From the NCBI GenBank assembly GCA_937973965.1, contig CALJJQ010000008.1, positions 1 through 64,000 of the forward strand: a stretch of 64,000 nt of DNA, read 5' to 3'. Position 1 is the stretch's first letter, and the number at the start of each line of letters is the position of its first letter. The stretch comes from an uncultured Calothrix sp. Lineage in GTDB: Bacteria; Cyanobacteriota; Cyanobacteriia; Cyanobacteriales; Nostocaceae. The notes under the pieces were generated by a model. That model was given only the letters and a program-made list of their open reading frames with translations, had not been told where the DNA came from and searched no databases. The position numbers and the translations under genes were made by a program. Positions 1 through 7,729 of this stretch are shown here, piece after piece.

Positions 1-566
1 CAAGCGTCACAAAATAAGGTCAACTGGCACATACCTTTGAATATGAGTTTAATGTGTGTAATCCTTAATTTATAAACCTTACGTCTGAATTCAGCCAATG
101 TGATAGTTTGACTGAAAATGTGCCAGTTGCGTAAGTCCTGAGCTTATAAAACTGGTCAAACAATCTATCAAATTAAGCATGGATTGTTATCAAATTATTT
201 AGTTCAGCAACTAAAACGTCCGGCTGTTCCCATGTTTATCGTGTAGTTGTTTGGCGCGCGGCGCGGTTACACCGCGCCATTGCTTGTGACAGTTGCGTAA
301 GTCCTGTCCATCATTATAACCTACATTCCTCACACTAACTGTTATAAGAGTGTTTTTACCGGCTATTTTGATTATAATTAGAGTAAAAAATACTTCAATC
401 GGCAGTGTAGTTATACTTTGAAGTTGATACATTTAGGGGAGCAGGAGATGCTTACGGGAGCAGGGGAGAAAATTTATCAACATTTTTATCAAATAGACTA
501 CAGCCTACTCCCCACTCCCTATTAAGTCTATTTACAAGCAAGAAAATATCACCCAGAAAAGGAAAA
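1..566. other. Intergenic repeat-bearing region, possible mobile-element remnant
   Basis: No convincing gene is seen. A 21-base motif (GTGCCAGTTGCGTAAGTCCTG) occurs at 120-140 and again with one difference at 286-306, and its first part appears inverted at 23-33 (CAACTGGCACA). A strong hairpin, GGCGCGGT-TAC-ACCGCGCC-like, lies near 259-278. Such paired and inverted motifs could be insertion-sequence ends, but no transposase is visible. Small reading frames on the minus strand here show no recognisable domain. The segment ends at the epimerase gene. Confidence 0.4.
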
Positions 567-1571
567 ATGAATATTGTTGTTACCGGAGGAACGGGTTTTC
601 TCGGAAAAAAATTAGCCCAGCGCTTAGTGAAAAATGGCTCTAATGTCACCGTAATTGGACGAAATCAGAATATTGGTGAATATCTCCAATCCCAGGGAAT
701 AAGGTTTTTAAAAACCAACTTAGAAGACCAAAAAGCAGTTATTTCTGCCTGTAAAAATGCCGATTATGTTTTTCATTGTGGTGCATTATCTTCCCCTTGG
801 GGTCGATACATGGATTTTTATCACGCTAATGTTTTGGGAACACGTCATATTATTCAAGCTTGTCAAACCCATGCAACTAAACGTTTAATATATGTTTCCA
901 CTCCCAGCGTATATTTTGATTTCTCCCATCGATTAAATATCAAAGAAACCGATTATCTCACCTCCAAACCCGCTAATCACTATGTGGCAACAAAACTAAT
1001 CGCGGAACAAGAAATAACCAAAGCCCATCAACAAGGTTTACCTGTTATTTCTATCCGTCCCCGCGCCATATTTGGTCCTGGGGATACAACTATTTTACCA
1101 CGTCTACTCAAAGCTAATTCCCGAACTGGAATCCCCCTGATTAATCAGGGACAAGCATTAATCGATATGACCTATGTCGAGAACGTTGTTGATGCTTTAC
1201 TTTTGTGTCAATCTGCACCAAACCATTTATTAGGACGTATATTTAATATTGCCAACGGTCAACCCATGTACTTGGTAGATTTATTAGCAATGCTGGCTCA
1301 AAAATTAGAATGTCAATTAAAACTGAAAAAATTAAATTATCACTTTGCCTATTCTCTAGCTCAAGTAATGGAAATTTTCTCAAAAAGCCTTTTTCATCAC
1401 CGTGAACCTATTCTCACCCGTTACACTGTCGGTGTGTTATCCTTCAGCCAAACCCTAGATATTACCTCAGCCAAAAGTGAATTAGATTATCAACCCCGTA
1501 TCGATATAGAACAAGGATTAAATTCATTCTGTCAATGGTGGAAATCACAAAATGCTTCCAGTTCCAGTTAA
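567..1571 (+). CDS. NAD(P)-dependent epimerase/dehydratase (extended SDR)
   Basis: A 334-residue extended short-chain dehydrogenase/reductase. The N-terminus has the dinucleotide-binding glycine motif TGGTGFLG at residues 6-13. The catalytic Tyr-Lys pair is in HYVATK near residue 140, and STPSVY precedes it. The overall form (GALSSPWG, TYVENVVDAL) resembles 3-beta-hydroxysteroid-dehydrogenase-like or NAD-sugar epimerases; the substrate is not deducible. The ATG follows a purine-rich GGAAAA. The stop overlaps the next gene by 20 bases, so the two are probably co-transcribed and translationally coupled. Confidence 0.85.
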   Translation: MNIVVTGGTGFLGKKLAQRLVKNGSNVTVIGRNQNIGEYLQSQGIRFLKTNLEDQKAVISACKNADYVFHCGALSSPWGRYMDFYHANVLGTRHIIQACQTHATKRLIYVSTPSVYFDFSHRLNIKETDYLTSKPANHYVATKLIAEQEITKAHQQGLPVISIRPRAIFGPGDTTILPRLLKANSRTGIPLINQGQALIDMTYVENVVDALLLCQSAPNHLLGRIFNIANGQPMYLVDLLAMLAQKLECQLKLKKLNYHFAYSLAQVMEIFSKSLFHHREPILTRYTVGVLSFSQTLDITSAKSELDYQPRIDIEQGLNSFCQWWKSQNASSSS

Positions 1572-2391
1572 ATTTTTTCAAGCCGGATATTGCACCCATC
1601 CGGAAGCAATTGTCATGCGTGGAGGAAAGTGGAAAATAGCCAATTTCCCAGCAATCTTTGCCCTGATTATTCATCCTCAACGAGGTGCTATCTTATATGA
1701 CACTGGATACTCACAAAAGTTCTTTGAGGAAACTCGAACTTTCCCCAATCGTTTATATGCCATGATTACTCCTGTATATCTCCAACCAGGAGAGAACCCA
1801 GCATCCCAATTAGAAAAATATGGAATTAAGCCAACGGAAATCAAATATATTATTATTTCTCACTTCCATGCTGACCATGTAGGTGGTTTATGGGAATTTC
1901 CCAATGCACAATTTATTTGTTTTCAATCAGCTTACAATGCAGTCAAAAATCTCCGGGGATGGAATGCAGTTAAAGCTGGTTTTTTACCCGGTTTAATTCC
2001 CGATAATTTTTCCCAAAGAGTTATCTATGTTGAAGATACCAAGAATATCCAACTAACCCCTGATTTTTCACCTTTTATAACCGGGTTTGACATCTTTGCT
2101 GACAATAGTTTAATAGCAGTGGAATTACCTGGTCATGCAACAGGACAATTAGGATTAATTTTGACGGATACCCACCACCAACAATATTTTTTAATTGCAG
2201 ATGCTTGTTGGTTAAGTCCTGCATATCAAGAATTTATTCAACCACAAAAAATAGCTACTATTTTATTTGCTGATTCTCAGCAATATACAGATACATTATA
2301 TAAACTACATATCCTGCATCAAAATAATCCCCAGTTGAAAATTATGCCTACCCATTGTGCAGAATCTTGGAAAAAGTTCGGTTTAATTTAG
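1552..2391 (+). CDS. Metallo-beta-lactamase-fold hydrolase (AHL-lactonase-like)
   Basis: A 279-residue MBL-fold protein. The zinc motif HFHADHVGG lies near residue 103, and the further ligands expected of the fold are visible: the His of LPGHATGQ, the Asp of IADACWL and the His of PTHCAESW. Motif spacing and length resemble the N-acyl-homoserine-lactonase-like branch, but the substrate is inference. The gene starts inside the 3' end of the upstream SDR gene (20-base overlap), which suggests one two-gene transcript. A palindrome containing GACGCGACATGTCGCGTC lies just downstream at about 2412-2432. Confidence 0.8.
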   Translation: MLPVPVKFFQAGYCTHPEAIVMRGGKWKIANFPAIFALIIHPQRGAILYDTGYSQKFFEETRTFPNRLYAMITPVYLQPGENPASQLEKYGIKPTEIKYIIISHFHADHVGGLWEFPNAQFICFQSAYNAVKNLRGWNAVKAGFLPGLIPDNFSQRVIYVEDTKNIQLTPDFSPFITGFDIFADNSLIAVELPGHATGQLGLILTDTHHQQYFLIADACWLSPAYQEFIQPQKIATILFADSQQYTDTLYKLHILHQNNPQLKIMPTHCAESWKKFGLI

Positions 2392-2411
2392 ATTGTAGTA
2401 GGGAATCAGGA

Positions 2412-2432
2412 GAGACGCGACATGTCGCGTCT
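2412..2432. repeat. Palindrome of the GACGCGA-TCGCGTC type
   Basis: A perfect palindrome, AGACGCGACATGTCGCGTCT, lies just after the metallo-hydrolase stop. Close relatives with a GATATATC centre lie near 17164, 50481 and 62830, and a variant near 26424. It could act as a transcript end, but no long T tract follows. Confidence 0.6.
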
Positions 2433-2471
2433 GTAAAGTTTATAAAAACAAATATACCGTTTGAGGCTATT

Positions 2472-2611
2472 CCTGGATTTCTCACGAGTAAATTGTAAGC
2501 CTTGAGTAAGGGATTGATTTTCCTTCTATACCCTACTCCTGTACAGACGACCCTTCGGGTCGTCTGTACGGACTATTCCTGTGAGTTTTATGGTTGTGTG
2601 AGAAATGCGGA
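2472..2611 (+). repeat. Family A dispersed repeat, copy 1
   Basis: Starts CCTGGATTTCTCACGAGTA and ends GTGTGAGAAATGCGG, giving inverted ends (ATTTCTCAC / GTGAGAAAT). The same body (GTAAGCCTTGAGTAA, CCTTCTAC) recurs at 44338-44446 and 53439-53552. This copy also carries an internal palindrome, GACGACCCTTCGGGTCGTC, near 2546-2567. No reading frame lies inside it, so it is a small non-autonomous element. Confidence 0.8.
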
Positions 2612-3023
2612 TTTTGTCATTGCGTAGACGCGTAGCGGATCGACCGTAGGGTTGCAACGTAGCGATCGCAAAATCCATCACTCCGAACGAGTCCATCGAT
2701 TGCTGAAGGTCGTGCTTCCCATACAATGATTATTTTTTAACCAAGCAATAAAAGCTAGGATGCACCCCAAGTCAAGTTTGAAAAATTTACTAATTCCCGT
2801 ATTTTTGCTGAGATTTTATTCTAGAGAATGAGGAATAATAATTTTTAAAAACAAGTTTAATTTAATACTATTTTAGTCAATTATTCCAAATATACCGCAG
2901 TCCTAAATAATTTGTGACATCTTACATATAGGGTTGTTGACGGTTAACAGTCAACTGTCAACGGCACACTATTCTTCACTACTCAAGTCTAATTGCTATA
3001 TACTGATTCCTGTAATAAATATT
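2612..3023. other. Intergenic region upstream of the phospholipase-like gene
   Basis: Contains a GACGCGTAGCGG-type cyanobacterial short repeat and a HIP1-like GCGATCGC (2622-2670), then A+T-rich DNA. Near 2936-2965 is a TTGACGGTTAACAGTCAACTG motif; related GTTAAC/TTGAC words recur near 30740 and 58979. No gene is seen. Confidence 0.5.
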
Positions 3024-4490
3024 GTGCATTATTACCATTTATTTTCACGAGTATTTTTACTATTTACTCTGACTACAATTCTAGTCGGGTGTCAAGCGGC
3101 AAAATCTAATATTCAACAAGAAAAGTTATTACCACAAGATAAATTTATTCAAGTTTATTTTAATCACTCTGCTGCATCTAAATATCAAGACCCATACCGA
3201 AAAAAAACGCGATTAGGAGATGATTTAGAACAGCAAATTATCAATACGATTAATAGGGCAGAAAAAACTATTGATATAGCAGTTCAGGAATTACGTTTAC
3301 CCCGAATTGCTCAAGCATTAGTGAATAAGCAAAAACAAGGAGTTAAAATTCGGGTAATTTTAGAAAATAACTATAGTCGTCCTGCAAGTAGTTTTAGTTT
3401 AGCTGAAATCAAAAAAATGCCGGAGCGGGAACGCGCAAGATATCAAGAATATCAACATTTTATTGATATAAATAAAGATGGTAAATTAAGTCAAGGGGAA
3501 ATTAATCAACGGGATGCATTAGTCATGATAGCTAATGCTAAAATCCCTTGGATTGATGATACTGCTGAAGGTAGTAAAGGTAGCGGATTAATGCATCATA
3601 AATTTGTCGTGGTGGATAATCGCTTTGTAGTTGTTACTTCTGCTAACTTTACCATGAGTGATCTACATGGTGACTATACTAAACCTGGTAATTCTTCATC
3701 GAAAGCAGCAAATTTCAATTCCCAGAGTTTAGGAAATGCGAATAATTTAGTGATGATTGATAATGTCGAAGTTGCTGATATTTTTCGACAAGAATTTGAT
3801 TTAATGTGGGGAACAGGAATTAGGGGAAATTCTGAAAGTAAATTTGGTTTGCAAAAACCCTTCCGTCCTCCGCAAACAATTCAAGTTGGTAATAATCTGG
3901 TGACAATTAACTTTTCTCCCATTTCTCCGACTCAACCCTGGGAGAGTTCCAGTAATGGCTTAATTGCAAGCAAATTAGAGAAGGCAAATAAATCAATTGA
4001 TTTGGCATTATTTGTTTTTTCCGAACAAAAATTAGCTGATAGTTTGCAGTATAAGCATCAACAAAATGTGAGAATTAGGGCTTTATTTGAACCCTCCTTT
4101 GCGTTTCGTTACTACAGTGAAGCGCTGGATTTATTGGGGGTCGCTCGTAGTCATAAATGTAAGTATGAACCCGATAATCGTCCCTGGTCAACACCAGCTA
4201 CGGTTGCAATCCCGCAACTTGCACGAGGTGATTTATTGCACCATAAATTTGCGGTAATTGACAATCAAACGGTGATTACGGGTTCCCATAATTGGTCAGC
4301 AGCAGCGAATCATAACAATGATGAAACAGTAGTAATTATGAAAAATCCTGTTGTTGCTGCCCATTTTACCCAAGAAATCGAGCGTTTATATGGCAACTCA
4401 AAACCTGGATTACCTGATAAAGTAAAAGCTACAATTGCAGCAGAAAAACAAAAATGTCCGCAAATTCAGGGAATGGGAAGTAGGGAGTAG
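3024..4490 (+). CDS. Phospholipase D-like lipoprotein with EF-hand loop
   Basis: The frame is open from a TTG at 2934, but GTG at 3024 is chosen because it gives a short lipoprotein signal peptide (LLFTLTTILVGC, lipobox LVGC with Cys about residue 23). The mature protein has two HKD motifs of the phospholipase D superfamily: MHHKFVVVD at codons starting near 3591 and LHHKFAVID near 4236. Both carry the His-x-Lys-x4-Asp signature, so one polypeptide can form a full active site. Between the strands of the first half is a perfect 12-residue EF-hand calcium loop, DINKDGKLSQGE. The likely role is an envelope phosphodiesterase or nuclease; the substrate is unknown. Confidence 0.8.
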   Translation: MHYYHLFSRVFLLFTLTTILVGCQAAKSNIQQEKLLPQDKFIQVYFNHSAASKYQDPYRKKTRLGDDLEQQIINTINRAEKTIDIAVQELRLPRIAQALVNKQKQGVKIRVILENNYSRPASSFSLAEIKKMPERERARYQEYQHFIDINKDGKLSQGEINQRDALVMIANAKIPWIDDTAEGSKGSGLMHHKFVVVDNRFVVVTSANFTMSDLHGDYTKPGNSSSKAANFNSQSLGNANNLVMIDNVEVADIFRQEFDLMWGTGIRGNSESKFGLQKPFRPPQTIQVGNNLVTINFSPISPTQPWESSSNGLIASKLEKANKSIDLALFVFSEQKLADSLQYKHQQNVRIRALFEPSFAFRYYSEALDLLGVARSHKCKYEPDNRPWSTPATVAIPQLARGDLLHHKFAVIDNQTVITGSHNWSAAANHNNDETVVIMKNPVVAAHFTQEIERLYGNSKPGLPDKVKATIAAEKQKCPQIQGMGSRE

Positions 4491-4561
4491 TTCACCTTCT
4501 GCACTTTAACCCAACAATCAATTTCCCATAAGGGTAATCCAAAATCCAAAATCCAAAATCG

Positions 4562-5449
4562 TTAAATTTCAGCCATTGCTCGTTCAATTAAGCGTCTAGC
4601 TAAGGATTGGGTTCCGGTGTGTTCGTAGTAGTTGGTGGACATGTCGATAAATGCGGCGATATAATCCAGCTTATCATCGGTAACATCGATAAATCTACGG
4701 ATGTTACCAAGAACTCGATCCTGTGTGAGATTATGGGTTGTAACTAATCCACCCATCCAACCTTTTACTGAGTCAAAACTTTGACCAATGAAATCAAGTT
4801 TTCCGGCGGAATTATTACCCGGAATCTCATCACGCATGGTGCTAAAGGTGGAATTTTGTTCTAGTTCCTGGGGTGTTAGACCTCCAATGACATCAGTAGC
4901 TTTGCGGATAAAGTCTGGTCCAAGGGGTATTAAACCGTCAAAGCAGACTAAAGCAGCCATGCGAATTAGGGCTTCACTACTATATTCCCCTAATGCGGCG
5001 ACAAAATCACCAATACTATCACCAGGAATACCATTAATTTTACAAAAGGCAACTAATTCAGCGACTAACTTGAGGGTTAAATCAATGGTTTGAGCTTTAT
5101 CAGCTTTGGGTGTCACTTTATTCAAAAATCCCAAAAAAGACACACTTTCACCAATTTTATTCGCTAAAGCCGCAGCTGCTAATGCCTTATCTGTGCTATC
5201 AACGGTTTGATACAACCACATCGCGGTTTGATAACCTTGGGATTTATCATTGTATAGGGTGACAGCTCGTTCACCGATTTGTTGAATTAAGGCTTCGTCT
5301 GATTCCCCAGTCACGGTTTTAATCGTATTGACAAAACCCACCGTATTTTTCCATTGTCCCGGTGCAATAAAATCCAGGGAATTTAACAGGGATACGGTTA
5401 ATCCACTGGTGGGTAACTCGTCAACCAGTTGAAATATTGGTTTGCTCAC
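4562..5449 (-). CDS. Conserved hypothetical protein, mostly alpha-helical
   Basis: A 295-residue protein with a GTG start and a GAGG ribosome site upstream. I do not recognise a named domain. There is no signal peptide or membrane segment. The sequence is rich in predicted helices (ALAAAALANKIGES, TLKLVAELVAFCKING) and ends in SLARRLIERAMAEI. It faces the phospholipase-like gene tail to tail and lies about 110 bases upstream of the lipoprotein gene on the same strand. Regular codon use and full length support a real gene. Confidence 0.65.
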   Translation of the reverse strand: MSKPIFQLVDELPTSGLTVSLLNSLDFIAPGQWKNTVGFVNTIKTVTGESDEALIQQIGERAVTLYNDKSQGYQTAMWLYQTVDSTDKALAAAALANKIGESVSFLGFLNKVTPKADKAQTIDLTLKLVAELVAFCKINGIPGDSIGDFVAALGEYSSEALIRMAALVCFDGLIPLGPDFIRKATDVIGGLTPQELEQNSTFSTMRDEIPGNNSAGKLDFIGQSFDSVKGWMGGLVTTHNLTQDRVLGNIRRFIDVTDDKLDYIAAFIDMSTNYYEHTGTQSLARRLIERAMAEI

Positions 5450-5563
5450 AGTCTCGTCCTCGTTATCAATAAATATGTAATTTGTTAACTGCTAACCGCT
5501 AAGTGTCAAATAACTTTCAGGGAGTTGGGAGTACTTACCTGTTTCCTATATATGCCTATATGC

Positions 5564-6073
5564 CTATGATTTCAAATTGGCTATCCCACTGAGATTAAAT
5601 TTACCTAACCACTCAGCGCGATCGCTTGCTGTAAATGATGGGTCTACGGAGCGAGCTGTCACCTGATAACGATTACCGACTAGTATACTTGTTTGGGTAT
5701 TACCAGTTTGGACTGCGGGGTATCCAGCAATTTTTTTGTCGCTGTTGGCATATTTGGCGGCTGCGGTTGGTACACTGGATGTGTCAGATACGGATAATTG
5801 AGCGACCACTTTACCATCTTTTTTGAGGTTAGCTTGAGCAAAGCCTTGTTTCTCCTGGGTAAATACCCGCTCAAAACCAGATTGGGAAATGGGGAAATAT
5901 TTGTTAAAACTACCACCTTGGGTCGCACTTTTATCGACAGCTTGTACACCCCGTTGGGTTTCTTGCTGAACTTGATCAAATCTTCCCGGTGCTTGGGTAG
6001 CACAAGCGGTAGTAAATAGTACAATTGATAGCAGTAGAGCTACCATCACTCGACGTATACGCGGAAAAATCAT
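5564..6073 (-). CDS. Small conserved lipoprotein, unknown function
   Basis: A 169-residue protein with a signal peptide ending in the lipobox FTTAC (Cys about residue 24), so it is probably membrane-anchored outside the cytoplasm. The mature part (QVQQETQRGVQAVDKSATQGGSFNKYFP...) alternates charged helices and a C-terminal domain with VGNRYQVTARS. An AGGAGAAG ribosome site lies just upstream of the ATG. I recognise it only as a cyanobacterial lipoprotein type; function is unknown. Confidence 0.65.
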   Translation of the reverse strand: MIFPRIRRVMVALLLSIVLFTTACATQAPGRFDQVQQETQRGVQAVDKSATQGGSFNKYFPISQSGFERVFTQEKQGFAQANLKKDGKVVAQLSVSDTSSVPTAAAKYANSDKKIAGYPAVQTGNTQTSILVGNRYQVTARSVDPSFTASDRAEWLGKFNLSGIANLKS

Positions 6074-6285
6074 TGGCTACTTCTCCTGAGAATCGAAATA
6101 CAGCTTTCAGATCAAAACACCATCTTGAATTTAACCAGTAGAACTGGAATATTGCTCAATCTGTAGACACAACTATACATTTATTTAAGTAGTGTGTTGT
6201 TTGGGTGTTTGTGATTGTGAATACAGGGAGTGGGGAATCGGGTGTCGGGAGTAGTGGATAATGTATTGCAGAGTCTCTTAATCCA

Positions 6286-6882
6286 ATGGCAATTTGTTTA
6301 ACTCAGGAACAGATAGAGCAAATTTATCAACATGGATGTGTCAGTTATCCCTTTGAATGTTGTGGAATTATTTTGGGTTCTATTAACTGTGAAACATCAG
6401 AATCGGAAAAAATTGCAGTGGAATTAATTCCCACAGAAAACGTGTGGAATGCTGAAAATGCCGTGATTTTTGGGGAAAATGAGGAAAATTCCCCCCGTCG
6501 CAGATATGCGATCGCACCCCAAGTCATGCTGAATGTGCAAAAAAATGCTCGCGATCGCAGTTTAGATATTATCGGTATTTACCATTCCCATCCTGATTAT
6601 CCTGCGATTCCTTCCGAGTTTGACCGTCGTTATGCTTGGTCTGGATATTCCTACATTATTGTTGCTATCACCAATAGTGATGTCAATTTTTATCAGTCTC
6701 CGATGAAGATTTGTAGACAATCAAATCAGAAAATAGTTCATTCCTCCTCCCTACTCCCTACTCCCTACTCCCTATTTTCTAGGGAGGAATCTGGAGTTTT
6801 TCCCCATACCATTGATATTCATAGTTGGTGTTTAGATGACAATCAACAATTTCAATCGGAACAAATTATCATAGGTGGGTAG
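6286..6882 (+). CDS. JAMM/MPN (Mov34) metalloprotease-like protein
   Basis: A 198-residue protein with the JAMM zinc signature: the catalytic Glu of FECCGIILGS near residue 23, then IYHSHPDYPAIPSEFD (HxHx7-10xxD) near residue 99. Bacterial members deconjugate or trim ubiquitin-like sulfur carriers or act with ThiF/MoeB-type enzymes; no such partner is adjacent. Between residues about 150 and 167 the protein reads SSSLLPTPYSLFS. This is encoded by four tandem CTCCCTA heptamers (6747-6774), a typical intergenic repeat, so the C-terminal part looks invaded by repeat DNA. Confidence 0.75.
   Translation: MAICLTQEQIEQIYQHGCVSYPFECCGIILGSINCETSESEKIAVELIPTENVWNAENAVIFGENEENSPRRRYAIAPQVMLNVQKNARDRSLDIIGIYHSHPDYPAIPSEFDRRYAWSGYSYIIVAITNSDVNFYQSPMKICRQSNQKIVHSSSLLPTPYSLFSREESGVFPHTIDIHSWCLDDNQQFQSEQIIIGG
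6747..6774. repeat. (CTCCCTA)4 heptamer tandem repeat inside a gene
   Basis: Four perfect tandem copies of CTCCCTA, the short tandem repeat type common between genes of filamentous cyanobacteria and seen elsewhere in this window (for example 13550-13565 and 14190-14207). Here it lies in frame inside the JAMM gene. Confidence 0.85.
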
Positions 6883-7037
6883 AGACACAGGATGTTAAGT
6901 TTGTGTGGGAAGTGAGAGAAAAACGCTTTTATCAGTTTTGATGTCAAGTATATGTAGGCTACTCTCAAAAACAATAAAGCACCCATCTGCTGTAGAAGAT
7001 TGAAAATACTTCCTGATTACCCCTTATTAAATTAATT

Positions 7038-7658
7038 ATGTCTAAGCCAAAAATTTTGCAAGAAGGACAAAGTTACACCTTTCGTTCCTACTTCGAGTTA
7101 CCCTATGAAACAGAAGATATTTTAGCTGAATTAGGTTATAGTTTTTCGCGTGCGCGTATGACTTTACCATCTTCTCAACGTACACCGCAACGTTTACCGG
7201 AATTGCGTCAGCAAATTGAGGATTTATTACCTCTAGTAACTTTATCCAGCGAAACAGCACGTCGGGAAATTCTAGTAGCACCAGTACTTGCGGAAGTAAC
7301 CCGTTTTTGTAAGTGTCAAATGCGTGTAGAATACCCCCTTCAGGTCAACTCTCAATTGAAAGGAAATCTAGATTACTTACTACGAAATACACACACAGAA
7401 ACAGGTAAAATTTTTCTGGTGGTTGAGGCAAAGAATGATGATTTATCAAGGGGTTTTACTCAACTATCAGCAGAGTTAATTGCTTTAGCGACAGCAGAAG
7501 AACAAGATATTCTCTATGGAGCAGTTACAGTGGGAGATACTTGGCGTTTTGGTTTATTAGAGCAACAAAAGTTGCATATTACTCAAGATATTACTTTGTA
7601 TCGTGTACCGGATGATTTAGATGTCTTGATGCAAATATTAATTGGAATTATTGAGTAG
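7038..7658 (+). CDS. PD-(D/E)XK nuclease-like hypothetical protein
   Basis: A 206-residue protein without signal peptide or membrane segment. The segment GNLDYLL...GKIFLVVEAKND near residues 111-134 matches the D-x(n)-E-x-K core of the PD-(D/E)XK fold (Asp, then Glu-Ala-Lys at the end of a beta strand). A helix of the kind that usually follows (LSRGFTQLSAELIALA) and a VGDTWRFGLL strand are also present. I know similar short cyanobacterial proteins, sometimes compared with restriction-endonuclease-like domains; the substrate is unknown. It stands alone between the JAMM gene and a convergent neighbour. Confidence 0.65.
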   Translation: MSKPKILQEGQSYTFRSYFELPYETEDILAELGYSFSRARMTLPSSQRTPQRLPELRQQIEDLLPLVTLSSETARREILVAPVLAEVTRFCKCQMRVEYPLQVNSQLKGNLDYLLRNTHTETGKIFLVVEAKNDDLSRGFTQLSAELIALATAEEQDILYGAVTVGDTWRFGLLEQQKLHITQDITLYRVPDDLDVLMQILIGIIE

Positions 7659-7729
7659 ATTTAGAGACAATTATAGTTTTTCTGCTGTAACTACTACTGA
7701 TGATAATTAGGGTGGATAATTAACACGGA

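Noticed and set aside
211-432. 73-residue minus-strand reading frame near the window start
   Set aside because: No recognisable domain, and it overlaps direct repeats and a G+C hairpin; more likely repeat DNA than a gene.
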